This document shows, one piece after another, positions 36,856 to 46,098 of a stretch of DNA of 64,000 bases; positions within the stretch are counted from its first letter, which is position 1, and each line of letters opens with the position of its first letter. The notes beneath the pieces are model-generated. The model ran no database searches. It was not told where the DNA came from and saw only the letters and a program-made list of their open reading frames with translations. This DNA comes from Marinomonas phaeophyticola. GTDB lineage: Bacteria; Pseudomonadota; Gammaproteobacteria; Pseudomonadales; Marinomonadaceae. The stretch covers positions 359,360-423,359 of the forward strand of contig NZ_JAPUBN010000019.1 of NCBI RefSeq assembly GCF_026966905.1, given 5' to 3'. A program made the position numbers and the translations under genes.

Positions 36856-38156
36856 AGAATACTTTTTTTAGAGTATTTTTAGTTATTTTACTATCCAATA
36901 TAGTGGTTGTAAGTATTGGCTTTGGTGTGGTAAAGCTAATACAAAGACCTCAGCAAGTTTCTGCAGATGTTCTTGGTGATGTTGGTGTTCAGCTTGTCAC
37001 CGTGTATGAAAAGCTTGGCGGTGTGTCAATTAAGGAGTTAGCGAGTAAGTTTGAGAAACAGTTGTCTGGGAAGTTGTTTTTGTATCAAGAAAATGGCGTT
37101 TCTTTGTTGAGGCCTTTGCCACGTAATCTGCCGGGTAAAAGTGAAGGTCGCTTGGGGCGACCCTTAGCCGATTTTTTAGACAGTCAGTTTATTCAAGTGA
37201 TAGGGACAAGTAATGTTCAATATTTGCTTATCTATCGACCAAGTCCTCACCTTAAGTCTTCAAACCCTGAATTAATTTTGCCTTTCTCCTTCCTAGGTTT
37301 GTTGGTATCAAGTGCAGTGGTGGCTTATTGGTTGTTAGGGCCTCTGTTGAAGCTGCAGAAAGCCACTCGTTCATTCGGGCGAGGTGATATGGAAGCTCGG
37401 GTGGATGTGAAGCTGGCCCAGAGATCAGATGCAATTGGCAAGCTTGCTCAAGAGTTTAATGAGATGGCTGAGCGTATCGAGGTTCTTTTGTCATCTAAGG
37501 AAAGGTTGATGAGGGATGTCTCTCATGAATTAAGAACGCCTTTATCAAGAATTGAAGTTGCGTTAACGATTGCTGAAGATAAGCAGGGTTTGCCGCTACA
37601 GCAAAATTACTTAGATCGCATACGCACTGAGTTACATGAGCTTGATGAGCTGATTGGGCAAGTGTTGACTTTGAGTCGGCTCGAAGCGGCTTCGCTTAAA
37701 AAAGAAAAAATTGATCTGCAGAGGTGGGTGAGCGATATAGTTGATGATGTAAATTTTGAATCGCAATTAAAAAATATTCACGTTGTTAAAGTGGGTTCTT
37801 TTCCTAAGGTGCTTTTAGGTGATCCTTTGCAGTTGCGTCACGCAATCGAAAATGTATTAAGAAATGCATGCTTCTATGCTTCAGATGGCGGTAGAGTGGA
37901 GATTGAAACTAAAGAGGTGTCTGGTTATGCAAAAATTATTATTCGCGACGAAGGCCCTGGTGTTGATGATGATAAGTTAGAAAAAATATTTCATGCCTTT
38001 TACCGTTCTTCTTCCGCGAGAGAGTCTAATAGTGGGGGGTTCGGAGTAGGTTTAACGATTGCCCAGCGAATTATTCGTGCTCATAATGGCTCAATTGATG
38101 CGAGTAATCGGCCTGAAGGTGGTTTGGAGGTGCGTTTTTCTTTGCCTATGAGTTAG
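36852..38156 (+). CDS. cpxA: CpxA-like sensor histidine kinase
   Basis: A 434-residue membrane sensor kinase, paired with the CpxR-like regulator. It has a first membrane helix (about residues 7-28), a periplasmic sensor of about 110 residues with no recognised motif, and a second helix (about 140-165). A HAMP linker (GPLLKLQKATRSFGRGDMEARV) leads to the phosphoacceptor histidine in DVSHELRTPLSRIEVALT and the ATP-binding N, G1 and G2 boxes (ENVLRNACFYA, DEGPGV, GGFGVGLTIAQRI). The periplasmic domain sequence is not obviously that of E. coli CpxA, so the stimulus may differ. Confidence 0.78.
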   Translation: MKNTFFRVFLVILLSNIVVVSIGFGVVKLIQRPQQVSADVLGDVGVQLVTVYEKLGGVSIKELASKFEKQLSGKLFLYQENGVSLLRPLPRNLPGKSEGRLGRPLADFLDSQFIQVIGTSNVQYLLIYRPSPHLKSSNPELILPFSFLGLLVSSAVVAYWLLGPLLKLQKATRSFGRGDMEARVDVKLAQRSDAIGKLAQEFNEMAERIEVLLSSKERLMRDVSHELRTPLSRIEVALTIAEDKQGLPLQQNYLDRIRTELHELDELIGQVLTLSRLEAASLKKEKIDLQRWVSDIVDDVNFESQLKNIHVVKVGSFPKVLLGDPLQLRHAIENVLRNACFYASDGGRVEIETKEVSGYAKIIIRDEGPGVDDDKLEKIFHAFYRSSSARESNSGGFGVGLTIAQRIIRAHNGSIDASNRPEGGLEVRFSLPMS

Positions 38157-38172
38157 ATGTTATTGAATTGTC

Positions 38173-38201
38173 TTGTTATTTTGTAGAGATTTAAGTACTA
38201 T
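38173..38201 (+). promoter_or_regulatory. promoter of rnpB
   Basis: TTGTTA (38173-38178) and TACTAT (38196-38201) are 17 bp apart. The predicted start near 38207 coincides with the 5' strand of the RNase P helix P1. Confidence 0.6.
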
Positions 38202-38205
38202 GCCC

Positions 38206-38564
38206 GCCGCAAGTTGGCTAGGCAGTCGCTGTTTCTTATTGTTAGAGATGGAGGAAAGTCCGGGCTTCACAGGGTAAAGTGCCAGGTAACTCCTGGGGGG
38301 CGAGAGCCTACGGAAAGTGCAGCAGAAAATATACCGCCTAAGCAGTTTACTGCCGGTAAGGTTGAAATGGTGCGGTAAGAGCGCACCGCGCGACTGGTAA
38401 CAGTTCGTGGCAAGGTAAACCCCACTTGAAGCAAGACCAAATAGGAACTCTTTGGCGTGACCCGCGCTGAGTTCGGGTAGGTCGCTAGAGGCATGCAGTG
38501 ATGTATGTTCGAGATGAATGACTGTCCACGACAGAACCCGGCTTATCGGCCAACTTGCGCTTTT
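38206..38564 (+). ncRNA. rnpB: RNase P RNA (type A)
   Basis: This is the catalytic RNA of RNase P, which trims tRNA 5' leaders. The 5' strand GCAAGTTGGC pairs with GCCAACTTGC at the 3' end to form helix P1. Conserved core blocks seen in order are GAGGAAAGTCCGGGCT, GTGCCAGGTAAC, GGTAAGAGCGCACCGCGCG, CTGGTAACAGTTCGTGGCA, the AAACCCCAC and CCAAATAGG region, and ATGAATGACTGTCCACGACA followed by GAACCCGGCTTATCGG. The 3' side of P1 followed by TTTT can also serve as terminator. The gene lies just upstream of mraZ, as in Pseudomonas. Confidence 0.97.
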
Positions 38565-38663
38565 CCTCTCTACTACTTCTCTTTTTATAAATCCCTCATT
38601 ATTGATTATATCTGTTATATGATTTTTGCTTTTCTGCGCCTGAAATTCGTGTTTTCACTCTTT

Positions 38664-38693
38664 TTTACAAAAAAATGATAAAAATTGTGTAAT
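38664..38693 (+). promoter_or_regulatory. probable promoter of mraZ and the dcw cluster
   Basis: TTTACA (38664-38669) and TGTAAT (38688-38693) are 18 bp apart, each one mismatch from consensus. The predicted start near 38700 lies just ahead of the MraZ operator repeats. Confidence 0.5.
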
Positions 38694-38713
38694 TTATTCA
38701 TTCTTTTTTGTGA

Positions 38714-38751
38714 AAAGTGTTAAATTGTGGGTGAAAGTGTCGATAAGTGGA
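38714..38751 (+). promoter_or_regulatory. MraZ operator: four direct repeats at 10-bp spacing
   Basis: GTGTT (38717), GTGGG (38727), GTGTC (38737) and GTGGA (38747) recur exactly every 10 bases, mostly preceded by A-rich triplets (AAAGTGT, ATTGTGG, AAAGTGT, TAAGTGG). MraZ is known to bind direct repeats of this type ahead of its own gene: TGGG with 5-nt spacers in E. coli, AAAGTGK with 3-nt spacers in mollicutes. This fits autoregulation of the whole cluster. The last repeat abuts the mraZ start. Confidence 0.75.
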
Positions 38752-38759
38752 ATATGGAT

Positions 38760-39215
38760 ATGTTTAGAGGTCTTCATCATGTGAGTGTGGATGCAAAAGG
38801 GCGAATGTCCTTGCCTGCACGATTACGTGAAGAGTTGGTTCAATACGATGATGCTAAAGTCGTTGTTACTATTGATCCCATGTCTCGATGCTTATTGATG
38901 TACCCATTATCAGAATGGGAAGTGATACAGGAAAAGTTAGATAAATTACCATCTTTTCAACCACAAGCTAGGAAGTTACAGCGTCTTTTGGTTGGGCACG
39001 CGACAGATTTAGAAATAGATTCGGCAGGTAGAATATTGTTGCCTGCGCCATTGAGAGACTTTTCTCAACTTGAAAAAAAAGTCGCTCTATTAGGGCAAGG
39101 TAAAAAGATAGAAATTTGGAGCCAATCTAATTGGGAGGCTCAAAGAGAAGCATATTTAGATTTGAGTTCAATTGATGAACAACAACTTGAAAGTTTAATG
39201 GATATTTCGTTATGA
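38760..39215 (+). CDS. mraZ: transcriptional regulator MraZ
   Basis: MraZ is an AbrB-fold DNA-binding protein that represses its own division and wall cluster. The 151-residue product contains the two duplicated DxxxR motifs ([14 protein letters not shown] and [14 protein letters not shown]) of the family. The ATG at 38760 gives the standard start [11 protein letters not shown]; an ATG two codons upstream is the alternative, and a GTG at 38727 lies inside the operator and is rejected. Its end overlaps the rsmH start by four bases. Confidence 0.94.
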   Translation: MFRGLHHVSVDAKGRMSLPARLREELVQYDDAKVVVTIDPMSRCLLMYPLSEWEVIQEKLDKLPSFQPQARKLQRLLVGHATDLEIDSAGRILLPAPLRDFSQLEKKVALLGQGKKIEIWSQSNWEAQREAYLDLSSIDEQQLESLMDISL

Positions 39216-40153
39216 CAGATTCCGTACCGCAGCATATTAGTGTGATGTTAAATGAGTCAGTAGATTATTTGGTTACTGATAAAAATGGTGTATATGTTGA
39301 TGGCACTTTTGGTCGTGGCGGTCATTCTAGGCTGATCTTATCACGGCTTGAGTCCGGTAAGCTGCTGGGCTTCGATAAGGACCCTGTGGCCATTGAGTAT
39401 GGGGAAGCCCTTCATAAAGAGGATAGTCGTTTTCAGATCGTACAAGAAAGTTTTGCTAACATGTTCAATCCTATCGAGAGGTTGCTAGATTCAGCTGGAA
39501 GAGTTGATGGTGTGCTTATGGATTTGGGCGTTTCTTCACCTCAGCTTGATGATGCTCAGCGTGGGTTCAGCTTTATGAATGATGGCCCATTAGATATGCG
39601 AATGAATCCCGATGAAGGTATCAGTGCAGCAGAATGGGTTGCTAGAGTGGATGAAAAAGACCTAGCTGATGTTATGTATCAATATGGAGAAGAGCGTTTT
39701 TCTCGAAGAATTGCAAAAGCAATCTGTGAGTATCGATCTCATACACCCATAACAACAACACTTCAGTTTGCTAAGATTATTGCAGAAGCTAACCCTGCTT
39801 GGGAAAAAGGCAAGAACCCTGCGACAAGAGCCTTTCAAGGGATCCGGATTTTTATAAACAATGAATTAGGTGATTTAGAAACCGGGCTTGAGGTTGCTGC
39901 CAATTCGTTAAAAGTAGGGGGACGCTTAGTTGTTATTAGTTTTCATTCCTTAGAGGACCGTATCGTTAAACGGTTTATGAAGCTGAAATCCAAAGGTCCT
40001 GAAATTCCTAGGTATTTACCAATACAAAATGCACATTTAAATGTGAAGTTTAAATCTATTGGGCGAGCGAATAAACCATCTAAAGAAGAAGTGGCTGGAA
40101 ATGTTCGTTCGAGAAGTGCTGTGATGAGAGTGCTGGAGCGCACGGGTGACTAG
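39212..40153 (+). CDS. rsmH: 16S rRNA (cytosine1402-N4)-methyltransferase RsmH
   Basis: RsmH (MraW) methylates N4 of C1402 in 16S rRNA; RsmI, encoded at 8913, adds the 2'-O-methyl group to the same residue. The 313-residue protein has [13 protein letters not shown], the SAM-binding [29 protein letters not shown] and [12 protein letters not shown]. It overlaps mraZ upstream and ftsL downstream, consistent with tight translational coupling in the dcw operon. Confidence 0.97.
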   Translation: MTDSVPQHISVMLNESVDYLVTDKNGVYVDGTFGRGGHSRLILSRLESGKLLGFDKDPVAIEYGEALHKEDSRFQIVQESFANMFNPIERLLDSAGRVDGVLMDLGVSSPQLDDAQRGFSFMNDGPLDMRMNPDEGISAAEWVARVDEKDLADVMYQYGEERFSRRIAKAICEYRSHTPITTTLQFAKIIAEANPAWEKGKNPATRAFQGIRIFINNELGDLETGLEVAANSLKVGGRLVVISFHSLEDRIVKRFMKLKSKGPEIPRYLPIQNAHLNVKFKSIGRANKPSKEEVAGNVRSRSAVMRVLERTGD

Positions 40154-40418
40154 GTCAATGCTATTTACTGTGTTTGTTGCAGCGATATGCCTTTCTTTGG
40201 TCTCTATTGGGCTTGTGTCCCAGGTTTATGACTTCAGAAAAGACTTTTCCTATTTGCAAAAAATGAAAAAAGTGGAAACCAATTACGAAGTGGTTTGGGG
40301 GCAGTTGTTATTAGAGCAAAGCGCCTTAACTCAACCGAGTCGCTTAGAACAAGCGGCTGTAAAAGATTTGAATATGCGTGCCCCTAATCAAAATGAAATG
40401 GTAATAGTAAAACCATGA
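40146..40418 (+). CDS. ftsL: cell division protein FtsL
   Basis: FtsL is a small bitopic division protein that forms a complex with FtsB and FtsQ and activates FtsWI. The 90-residue product has one membrane helix near the N-terminus ([20 protein letters not shown]) and a periplasmic coiled coil with the conserved [21 protein letters not shown]. The GTG at 40146, with GGAG eight bases before it, is taken as start; an ATG four codons later is possible. Identification rests on position and these features because FtsL sequences diverge strongly. Confidence 0.92.
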   Translation: MTRSMLFTVFVAAICLSLVSIGLVSQVYDFRKDFSYLQKMKKVETNYEVVWGQLLLEQSALTQPSRLEQAAVKDLNMRAPNQNEMVIVKP

Positions 40419-42169
40419 AAACAGAAAACAGTTCATACATACCAGAAAATTGGCGCTTTTATATCGTTTATGGCATTGCCATCACGCTGTTTCTTTTAGT
40501 GGGTGGTCGTTTGTTCTTCTTGACGGTAGTTGATAAAGACTTTTTGCAAAACCAAGGTGACATTCGAGCTGAAAGGACAGAAACAATCCCTGCTACTCGG
40601 GGGATGATTTTAGATCGCCGAGGTGAGCCTCTTGCTGTTAGTACTCCGACTTGGACTGTGATCGCTAATCCTAAAAAGCTTTGGACTCAAGAGTTTGGAG
40701 AGGGAAAAACGGCCGAGACTGAAATTAAACGTTTGGCGGATGTTATGGGGGTTGGTTCTTCATGGCTACAAGAGCGTTTCGAAACTAATCGCAGCAAGTC
40801 ATTTATGTATCTTAGGCGCCAGCTGCCTCCACATGAGGCCGATGCTATTATGAATGCGGCGGTTGTGGGTGTAACGCGTAGAAAAGAATATAAACGCTTT
40901 TACCCAGCGGGAGAAGTAGCTTCTCACGTAGTTGGTTTTACTAATGTGGATGATTCGGGCCAAGAAGGGATTGAGTTAGCCTATGATCAAGCATTGCAAG
41001 GAACTGCAGGAGAAAGAAGTTTTGTGAAGGATCTTCGCGGTAATGTTATCCGCACAATTGGAGAAGATGTGCCTGAGCAATCCGGTGAAAATATTGAATT
41101 AAGTATAGACTTAAGATTGCAATATTTGGCGTATAGGGAGTTAAAGGCAGCGGTTACTGAGCATAGAGCAACATCGGCTTCAGCTGTTATCCTTGATGTT
41201 CAGACTGGGGAAATTTTGGCTATGGTTAATCAGCCTTCATTTAATCCTAATGATCGATCCACTTTGGAATATGATCAACTTAGAAATAGAGCGGTTATCG
41301 ATCTATTTGAGCCCGGATCAACGGTTAAGCCTTTGACCTTATCAGCGGCGCTTTCTTCAGGACAGTATACAACTGAATCAAAAATAGATACTTCTCCAGG
41401 GTACATTCGATTTGGTAGACAAACAATTCGAGATCTTGGGAATTACGGAAAAATTGATTTAGAAACCTTATTGGTCAAATCGAGTAATGTGGCTACCTCA
41501 AGAATTGCTTTATCACTACCGCAAGATGCCGTTTGGAATATGTATTATAAGCTAGGTATAGGCTCTTTAGTCGGCATTGGTTTTCCAGGGGAAGTAACTG
41601 GTGTCTTGCCTGTTCATACTCGTTGGAGACCGGCAGAAACCGCTACTCTCGCCTATGGTTATGGTTTGTCCCTTTCCACCTTACAGTTAGCGCAAGCCTA
41701 TATGGTCTTAGCTAATGGTGGCTATAAAGTGCCGGTAAGTATCTTTAAACAAGATGGTCGACCACAGGGGGAGCAGGTTATTCCAAGGCAAGTGGCGAAA
41801 GATGTTATCAAAATGATGGAAGCTGTCGTTGAAAGAGGCTCTGGTAAAGCGGCAAAAATTCCTGGATATCGTGTTGCAGGAAAAACAGGGACCGTTCACA
41901 AAGTTGGATCTAATGGTTATGAGTATGACAAGTACATATCATTATTCGCTGGTGTTGCTCCTGCTACAAACCCTCGTCTTGCGATGGTAGTGATGGTTAA
42001 CGATGCCAAGGGGCGAGAGTATTACGGTGGTGAGGTTTCAGCACCTGTGTTTTCTCGTGTAATGGAAGGTGCTATGACAATATTGAATATTTCGCCTGAC
42101 TTACCTGACGGGTTGAGAGAAGTGAGGCTAGATAAAAAAACGTCTCAGAGAGTTGTGCTGGGAGGATAA
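40415..42169 (+). CDS. ftsI: peptidoglycan transpeptidase FtsI (PBP3)
   Basis: FtsI is the septum-specific transpeptidase. The 584-residue protein has a short cytoplasmic tail, one membrane helix (about residues 16-35), a pedestal domain with RGMILDRRGEPLAVST and the penicillin-binding domain. Catalytic motifs are SxxK in EPGSTVKPL (Ser at about 302), SxN in SSNVATS and KTG in AGKTGTVHK (about 490). It overlaps ftsL by four bases, and murE starts on the next base after its stop. Confidence 0.97.
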   Translation: MKTENSSYIPENWRFYIVYGIAITLFLLVGGRLFFLTVVDKDFLQNQGDIRAERTETIPATRGMILDRRGEPLAVSTPTWTVIANPKKLWTQEFGEGKTAETEIKRLADVMGVGSSWLQERFETNRSKSFMYLRRQLPPHEADAIMNAAVVGVTRRKEYKRFYPAGEVASHVVGFTNVDDSGQEGIELAYDQALQGTAGERSFVKDLRGNVIRTIGEDVPEQSGENIELSIDLRLQYLAYRELKAAVTEHRATSASAVILDVQTGEILAMVNQPSFNPNDRSTLEYDQLRNRAVIDLFEPGSTVKPLTLSAALSSGQYTTESKIDTSPGYIRFGRQTIRDLGNYGKIDLETLLVKSSNVATSRIALSLPQDAVWNMYYKLGIGSLVGIGFPGEVTGVLPVHTRWRPAETATLAYGYGLSLSTLQLAQAYMVLANGGYKVPVSIFKQDGRPQGEQVIPRQVAKDVIKMMEAVVERGSGKAAKIPGYRVAGKTGTVHKVGSNGYEYDKYISLFAGVAPATNPRLAMVVMVNDAKGREYYGGEVSAPVFSRVMEGAMTILNISPDLPDGLREVRLDKKTSQRVVLGG

Positions 42170-43654
42170 ATGTTTACTTTGTCTGAGCTTTTTGAATCAA
42201 GCTTATTGTCTGTTCCGCAGAATCTTCAGGACATAATGATTTCTGATGTACAAACAGACAGTCGTAAGGTAACCAGCTCGAGTTTATTTTTCGCGTTGCC
42301 GGGCATTGCTAGTCAGGGTTGGGATTATTTGCCAGCTGTTGCCGCGAAAGGTTGTAGGGTTGCTGTTGTCCCTCAAGATCTTTTGTCGTATCTCAAAGAT
42401 TCTTTATCTAATGACTCTATTGTTTTGATTCCATCAAAGGATGTCATTCGGAGTTTATCAAAATGTCTGAAGTATAAGTTTTGTCAATATCCGGAGTATT
42501 TAATTGCGGTGACTGGGACTAACGGTAAGTCTTCTATTAGTTACTATATCGCTCAATTAATGGAAAAGTTAGATTTCAGTAGCGGTCTAATTGGAACGTT
42601 TGGGACGGGGCCTCTGAACAAATTAGTTGAAGCAGCTCAAACGACTCCAGATCAACTGTCATTACATACCATGCTAGGCGACTTTTCATCTATTGGTCTT
42701 CAGTGTGTTGCTTTTGAAGCTTCTTCGCATGCATTGGATCAAAGGCGTATAGATGGCGTTCCTTTTAAGTGTGCAGTTTTTTCTAATTTATCAAGAGACC
42801 ATTTGGACTATCATGGATCAATGGCATGTTACGCAAAAGCAAAAAGGAAGCTGTTTTATTATCCAGAGCTTGAGCGTGTTGTGCTTAATTATGATGATGA
42901 CTATTTTCGTTTTATGTCAGAAGGTGTAACTGCACCCATTTTCTCATATAGCATTAAAGACAGTGCGGCGGACTTTTTTGCAAGTGATCTATCTTATCGT
43001 GCTGATGGTGTTGCTTTTCGTTTACATTTCCCAAAAGGTTCTCGAGAAGTGTTGTTGCCATTATTAGGAGAGTTTAATGTGTCTAATGCATTAGCGGCTG
43101 TATCGGCATTGTGGGATTTTGTCGCAGATAAAGCTCGATTGCTGGACTCGCTCGAATTGCTTTGTGGTGCACCAGGAAGAATGCAAAAACTTAATGTAAA
43201 AAACACACCGTTAGTGGTGGTTGATTATGCTCATACACCGGATGCCTTGTCTTATGCTTTGGCTGCACTAAAGGTGCATGTAGGAGGGAGGGTAATATGT
43301 GTATTTGGTTGCGGTGGTGATAGAGATAAAGGCAAGCGCCCTTTAATGACTATTGCCGCACTCGGTGCTGCGGATTTTGTTTGGTTGACGTCAGATAACC
43401 CGAGGACTGAAAATCCCTTAGATATTTTATCGGATGCTATGGAGGGTGTCTCTACAGAGTTATATGAAGGACGTCTTTTTCAATCTGTAGACCGGCATCA
43501 AGCCATTGAAGCGGCGATTAATTATGCTCGTCCTGAGGATGTGGTTCTGATTGCAGGTAAAGGTCACGAGACCTATCAGGATGTTATGGGTACTAAGCAT
43601 TTCTTTGATGATGTTTTGGAGGCGCAAAAAGCGTTAGTACAATATGCTAATTGA
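42170..43654 (+). CDS. murE: UDP-MurNAc-tripeptide synthetase MurE
   Basis: MurE adds the third amino acid to the peptidoglycan precursor stem. The 494-residue Mur ligase has the ATP loop VTGTNGKSSISYY, EASSHALDQRR, FSNLSRDHLDYHG and, near the C-terminus, TSDNPRTENP. The DNPR motif is the known specificity signature for meso-diaminopimelate, so the wall is of the normal Gram-negative type. It overlaps murF by 11 bases. Confidence 0.97.
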   Translation: MFTLSELFESSLLSVPQNLQDIMISDVQTDSRKVTSSSLFFALPGIASQGWDYLPAVAAKGCRVAVVPQDLLSYLKDSLSNDSIVLIPSKDVIRSLSKCLKYKFCQYPEYLIAVTGTNGKSSISYYIAQLMEKLDFSSGLIGTFGTGPLNKLVEAAQTTPDQLSLHTMLGDFSSIGLQCVAFEASSHALDQRRIDGVPFKCAVFSNLSRDHLDYHGSMACYAKAKRKLFYYPELERVVLNYDDDYFRFMSEGVTAPIFSYSIKDSAADFFASDLSYRADGVAFRLHFPKGSREVLLPLLGEFNVSNALAAVSALWDFVADKARLLDSLELLCGAPGRMQKLNVKNTPLVVVDYAHTPDALSYALAALKVHVGGRVICVFGCGGDRDKGKRPLMTIAALGAADFVWLTSDNPRTENPLDILSDAMEGVSTELYEGRLFQSVDRHQAIEAAINYARPEDVVLIAGKGHETYQDVMGTKHFFDDVLEAQKALVQYAN

Positions 43655-44993
43655 TCTTTTTTTGAGCAAGATAGCCGAGATCTGCCAAGGTGAACTGATA
43701 GGTGATGATGTATTGATTTCAAGTGTTGAAACCAACTCGAAAGAGTCGAAAATCTCCTCTCTTTTTGTTGCTTTAAAGGGAGATCGTTTTGATGGTCATG
43801 ACTATGTCAGTCAGGCATTTGAAAATGGCTTTTTAGCGGCTTTGGTTAGTCAGGATGTGGGTGTGTCCCCAGCCATTGTTGTTAATGATACTTTGACGGC
43901 CTATGGAGAGATTGCACGTTACATAAGGCACTCCTTTAAAGGGAAGGTGGTTGCAGTTACTGGTAGTAATGGTAAAACAACGGTTAAAGAATGGTTATCA
44001 CACATCGTATCTGAGCATAATGGAGTGCTCAAAACGAAGAATAATGAAAATAACCAAGTTGGAGTCCCAAAGACCTTGCTTGATTTATCGGAGGACCATC
44101 AGGTAGCTATTATCGAAACTGGGACAAGTTATCCCGGTGAGATTGAAAAAATGGGTCGAGTAATTACCCCTGATATTGCCGTGTTAACCAATGCTAGTGG
44201 TTGTCATTATTCTGGGTTTGGTACTTTGGATGCGATTGCTAAAGAAAAAGGGGCCTTATTGTCCTCGACTTCTAGAAGTGGCAGTGTAGTTTTGAATAAA
44301 GATGATCCTTTCTATGTTTATTGGGCAGGCCTTGCAAAGGGTAGGGTTATCAGGTCTTTTGGCTTTGATAATGATGCTCAGTTATGGGTGGATGATATTT
44401 TGTTATGTGATGATCATTCCGTTGCTCGTTTTCATTATAAAGGTGAATCTGTTCTTGGAAGGGTAGGTAGTCCAGGGCGCCATCAAATTGCAAATGGAAT
44501 GGCTGTTGTACAGGTATTGTTATGTATTGGTTGGACTTTTAAATCTGCCGTATTAGCTTTGGCAGATTCGCTTGTTATTCCAGGACGTTTACAGAAAATT
44601 TATTCTGAAAATCGACCACTTTTGTTAAACGATTGTTATAATGCCAGTCCAAAATCTGTCAACGCCGCGATTGATGTGCTTCAGTGTCAAAAAGTCGAGA
44701 ATACAGTATTGGTCCTAGGGGCTCTGGGGGAGTTAGGTGCTCTTGAGGCAAGTGTTCATCAAGAGATTGGTCGCTATGCTTTTCAGTCGGGCGTTTCTTG
44801 TTTGATAGCTTTGGGGCCTGTCGCTGGAATCGCATCCTCCGTATTTTCTTCCCTTGGTGGGAAGGCCTATGTTTTTGACACTCACTCGGAAATCTCACAA
44901 AAATTGAAAGAATTAAATGATTCTTCTGCTGTTTTGATAAAGGGCTCTCGTTCTGCCCAAATGGAAAAAGTAATTGAAGATCTCGACTATTAG
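43644..44993 (+). CDS. murF: UDP-MurNAc-pentapeptide synthetase MurF
   Basis: MurF attaches D-Ala-D-Ala to the tripeptide precursor. The 449-residue protein has the Mur-ligase ATP loop [18 protein letters not shown], the following [14 protein letters not shown], the [10 protein letters not shown] segment and [15 protein letters not shown]. The last two are characteristic of MurF. It overlaps murE at its start and is followed by mraY after 14 bp. Confidence 0.97.
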   Translation: MLIDLFLSKIAEICQGELIGDDVLISSVETNSKESKISSLFVALKGDRFDGHDYVSQAFENGFLAALVSQDVGVSPAIVVNDTLTAYGEIARYIRHSFKGKVVAVTGSNGKTTVKEWLSHIVSEHNGVLKTKNNENNQVGVPKTLLDLSEDHQVAIIETGTSYPGEIEKMGRVITPDIAVLTNASGCHYSGFGTLDAIAKEKGALLSSTSRSGSVVLNKDDPFYVYWAGLAKGRVIRSFGFDNDAQLWVDDILLCDDHSVARFHYKGESVLGRVGSPGRHQIANGMAVVQVLLCIGWTFKSAVLALADSLVIPGRLQKIYSENRPLLLNDCYNASPKSVNAAIDVLQCQKVENTVLVLGALGELGALEASVHQEIGRYAFQSGVSCLIALGPVAGIASSVFSSLGGKAYVFDTHSEISQKLKELNDSSAVLIKGSRSAQMEKVIEDLDY

Positions 44994-45007
44994 GAATTTT
45001 TTACCTT

Positions 45008-46090
45008 ATGCTACTTTTGCTGGCTGACTATTTAAGTCAATACGATGCGTTTTTTACGGTCTTTAACTATTTATCTTTAAGAGCGATCTTAAGTGTCTTA
45101 ACTGCACTGGCTATTTCGTTGTTAATTGGTGGAAAAGTAATTGCTTTGCTACAAACATTACAAATGGAGCAGGCTATTCGAAATGATGGTCCTCAAAGTC
45201 ATTTAAGCAAGGCGGGTACGCCTACAATGGGTGGGGCTTTGATTATTTTTTCTATTGCTGTGAGTACCTTGTTGTGGGGGGACTTGAGTAATCGCTATGT
45301 ATGGGTTGTTTTATTGGTTACGCTTGCCTTTGGCGCTATTGGCTGGGTAGACGATTATCGAAAAGTAGTAGAAAAAAACCCTAGAGGACTTCCAAGTCGT
45401 TGGAAGTATTTTTGGCAAAGTGTGGTTGGGTTATGCGTTGCTTTCTATCTGTATTATTCGGCAACGACGCCTGCTGAAACGTCACTAATTGTGCCCTTAT
45501 TTAAAGATGTTGTTATTCCTATGGGAATATTTTATGTGGTGCTGACTTATTTTGTTATTGTCGGAACCAGTAATGCGGTAAACCTGACCGATGGCCTAGA
45601 TGGGTTAGCGATTTTACCTACAGTGCTTGTCGGTGGAGCATTAGGCCTATTTGCATATTTAACAGGTAATGTGAAATTTGCAGATTATTTACTGATTCCT
45701 TATGTCTATGGAACGGGTGAGATTATTATATTCTGTTCTGCTCTAGTTGGTGCTGGCTTAGGTTTTCTTTGGTTTAATACCTACCCAGCGCAAATATTTA
45801 TGGGAGATGTGGGTGCGCTGGCGCTTGGTGCTGCACTAGGTGTTATTGCCGTTATTGTTAGGCAAGAAATCGTGTTGTTCGTTATGGGAGGGGTCTTTGT
45901 TATGGAGACGATTTCTGTCATTCTGCAAGTGGCGTCATATAAGTTAACTAAACGTCGAATTTTTAGAATGGCTCCTATACACCACCATTTTGAATTAAAA
46001 GGTTGGGCTGAGCCTAAAGTTATTGTTCGATTTTGGATAATAACGGTTTGTCTTGTGTTAGTTGGTATTGCCACGCTAAAAGTGCGTTAG
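45008..46090 (+). CDS. mraY: phospho-MurNAc-pentapeptide transferase MraY
   Basis: MraY transfers the phospho-MurNAc-pentapeptide to undecaprenyl phosphate to make lipid I in the inner membrane. The 360-residue protein has about ten hydrophobic helices and the catalytic loop motifs [20 protein letters not shown] with the Asp pair, [10 protein letters not shown], and [12 protein letters not shown]. The histidine-rich [12 protein letters not shown] loop is near the C-terminus. The length is exactly as in other proteobacteria. Confidence 0.98.
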   Translation: MLLLLADYLSQYDAFFTVFNYLSLRAILSVLTALAISLLIGGKVIALLQTLQMEQAIRNDGPQSHLSKAGTPTMGGALIIFSIAVSTLLWGDLSNRYVWVVLLVTLAFGAIGWVDDYRKVVEKNPRGLPSRWKYFWQSVVGLCVAFYLYYSATTPAETSLIVPLFKDVVIPMGIFYVVLTYFVIVGTSNAVNLTDGLDGLAILPTVLVGGALGLFAYLTGNVKFADYLLIPYVYGTGEIIIFCSALVGAGLGFLWFNTYPAQIFMGDVGALALGAALGVIAVIVRQEIVLFVMGGVFVMETISVILQVASYKLTKRRIFRMAPIHHHFELKGWAEPKVIVRFWIITVCLVLVGIATLKVR

Positions 46091-46098
46091 GATTTTTT

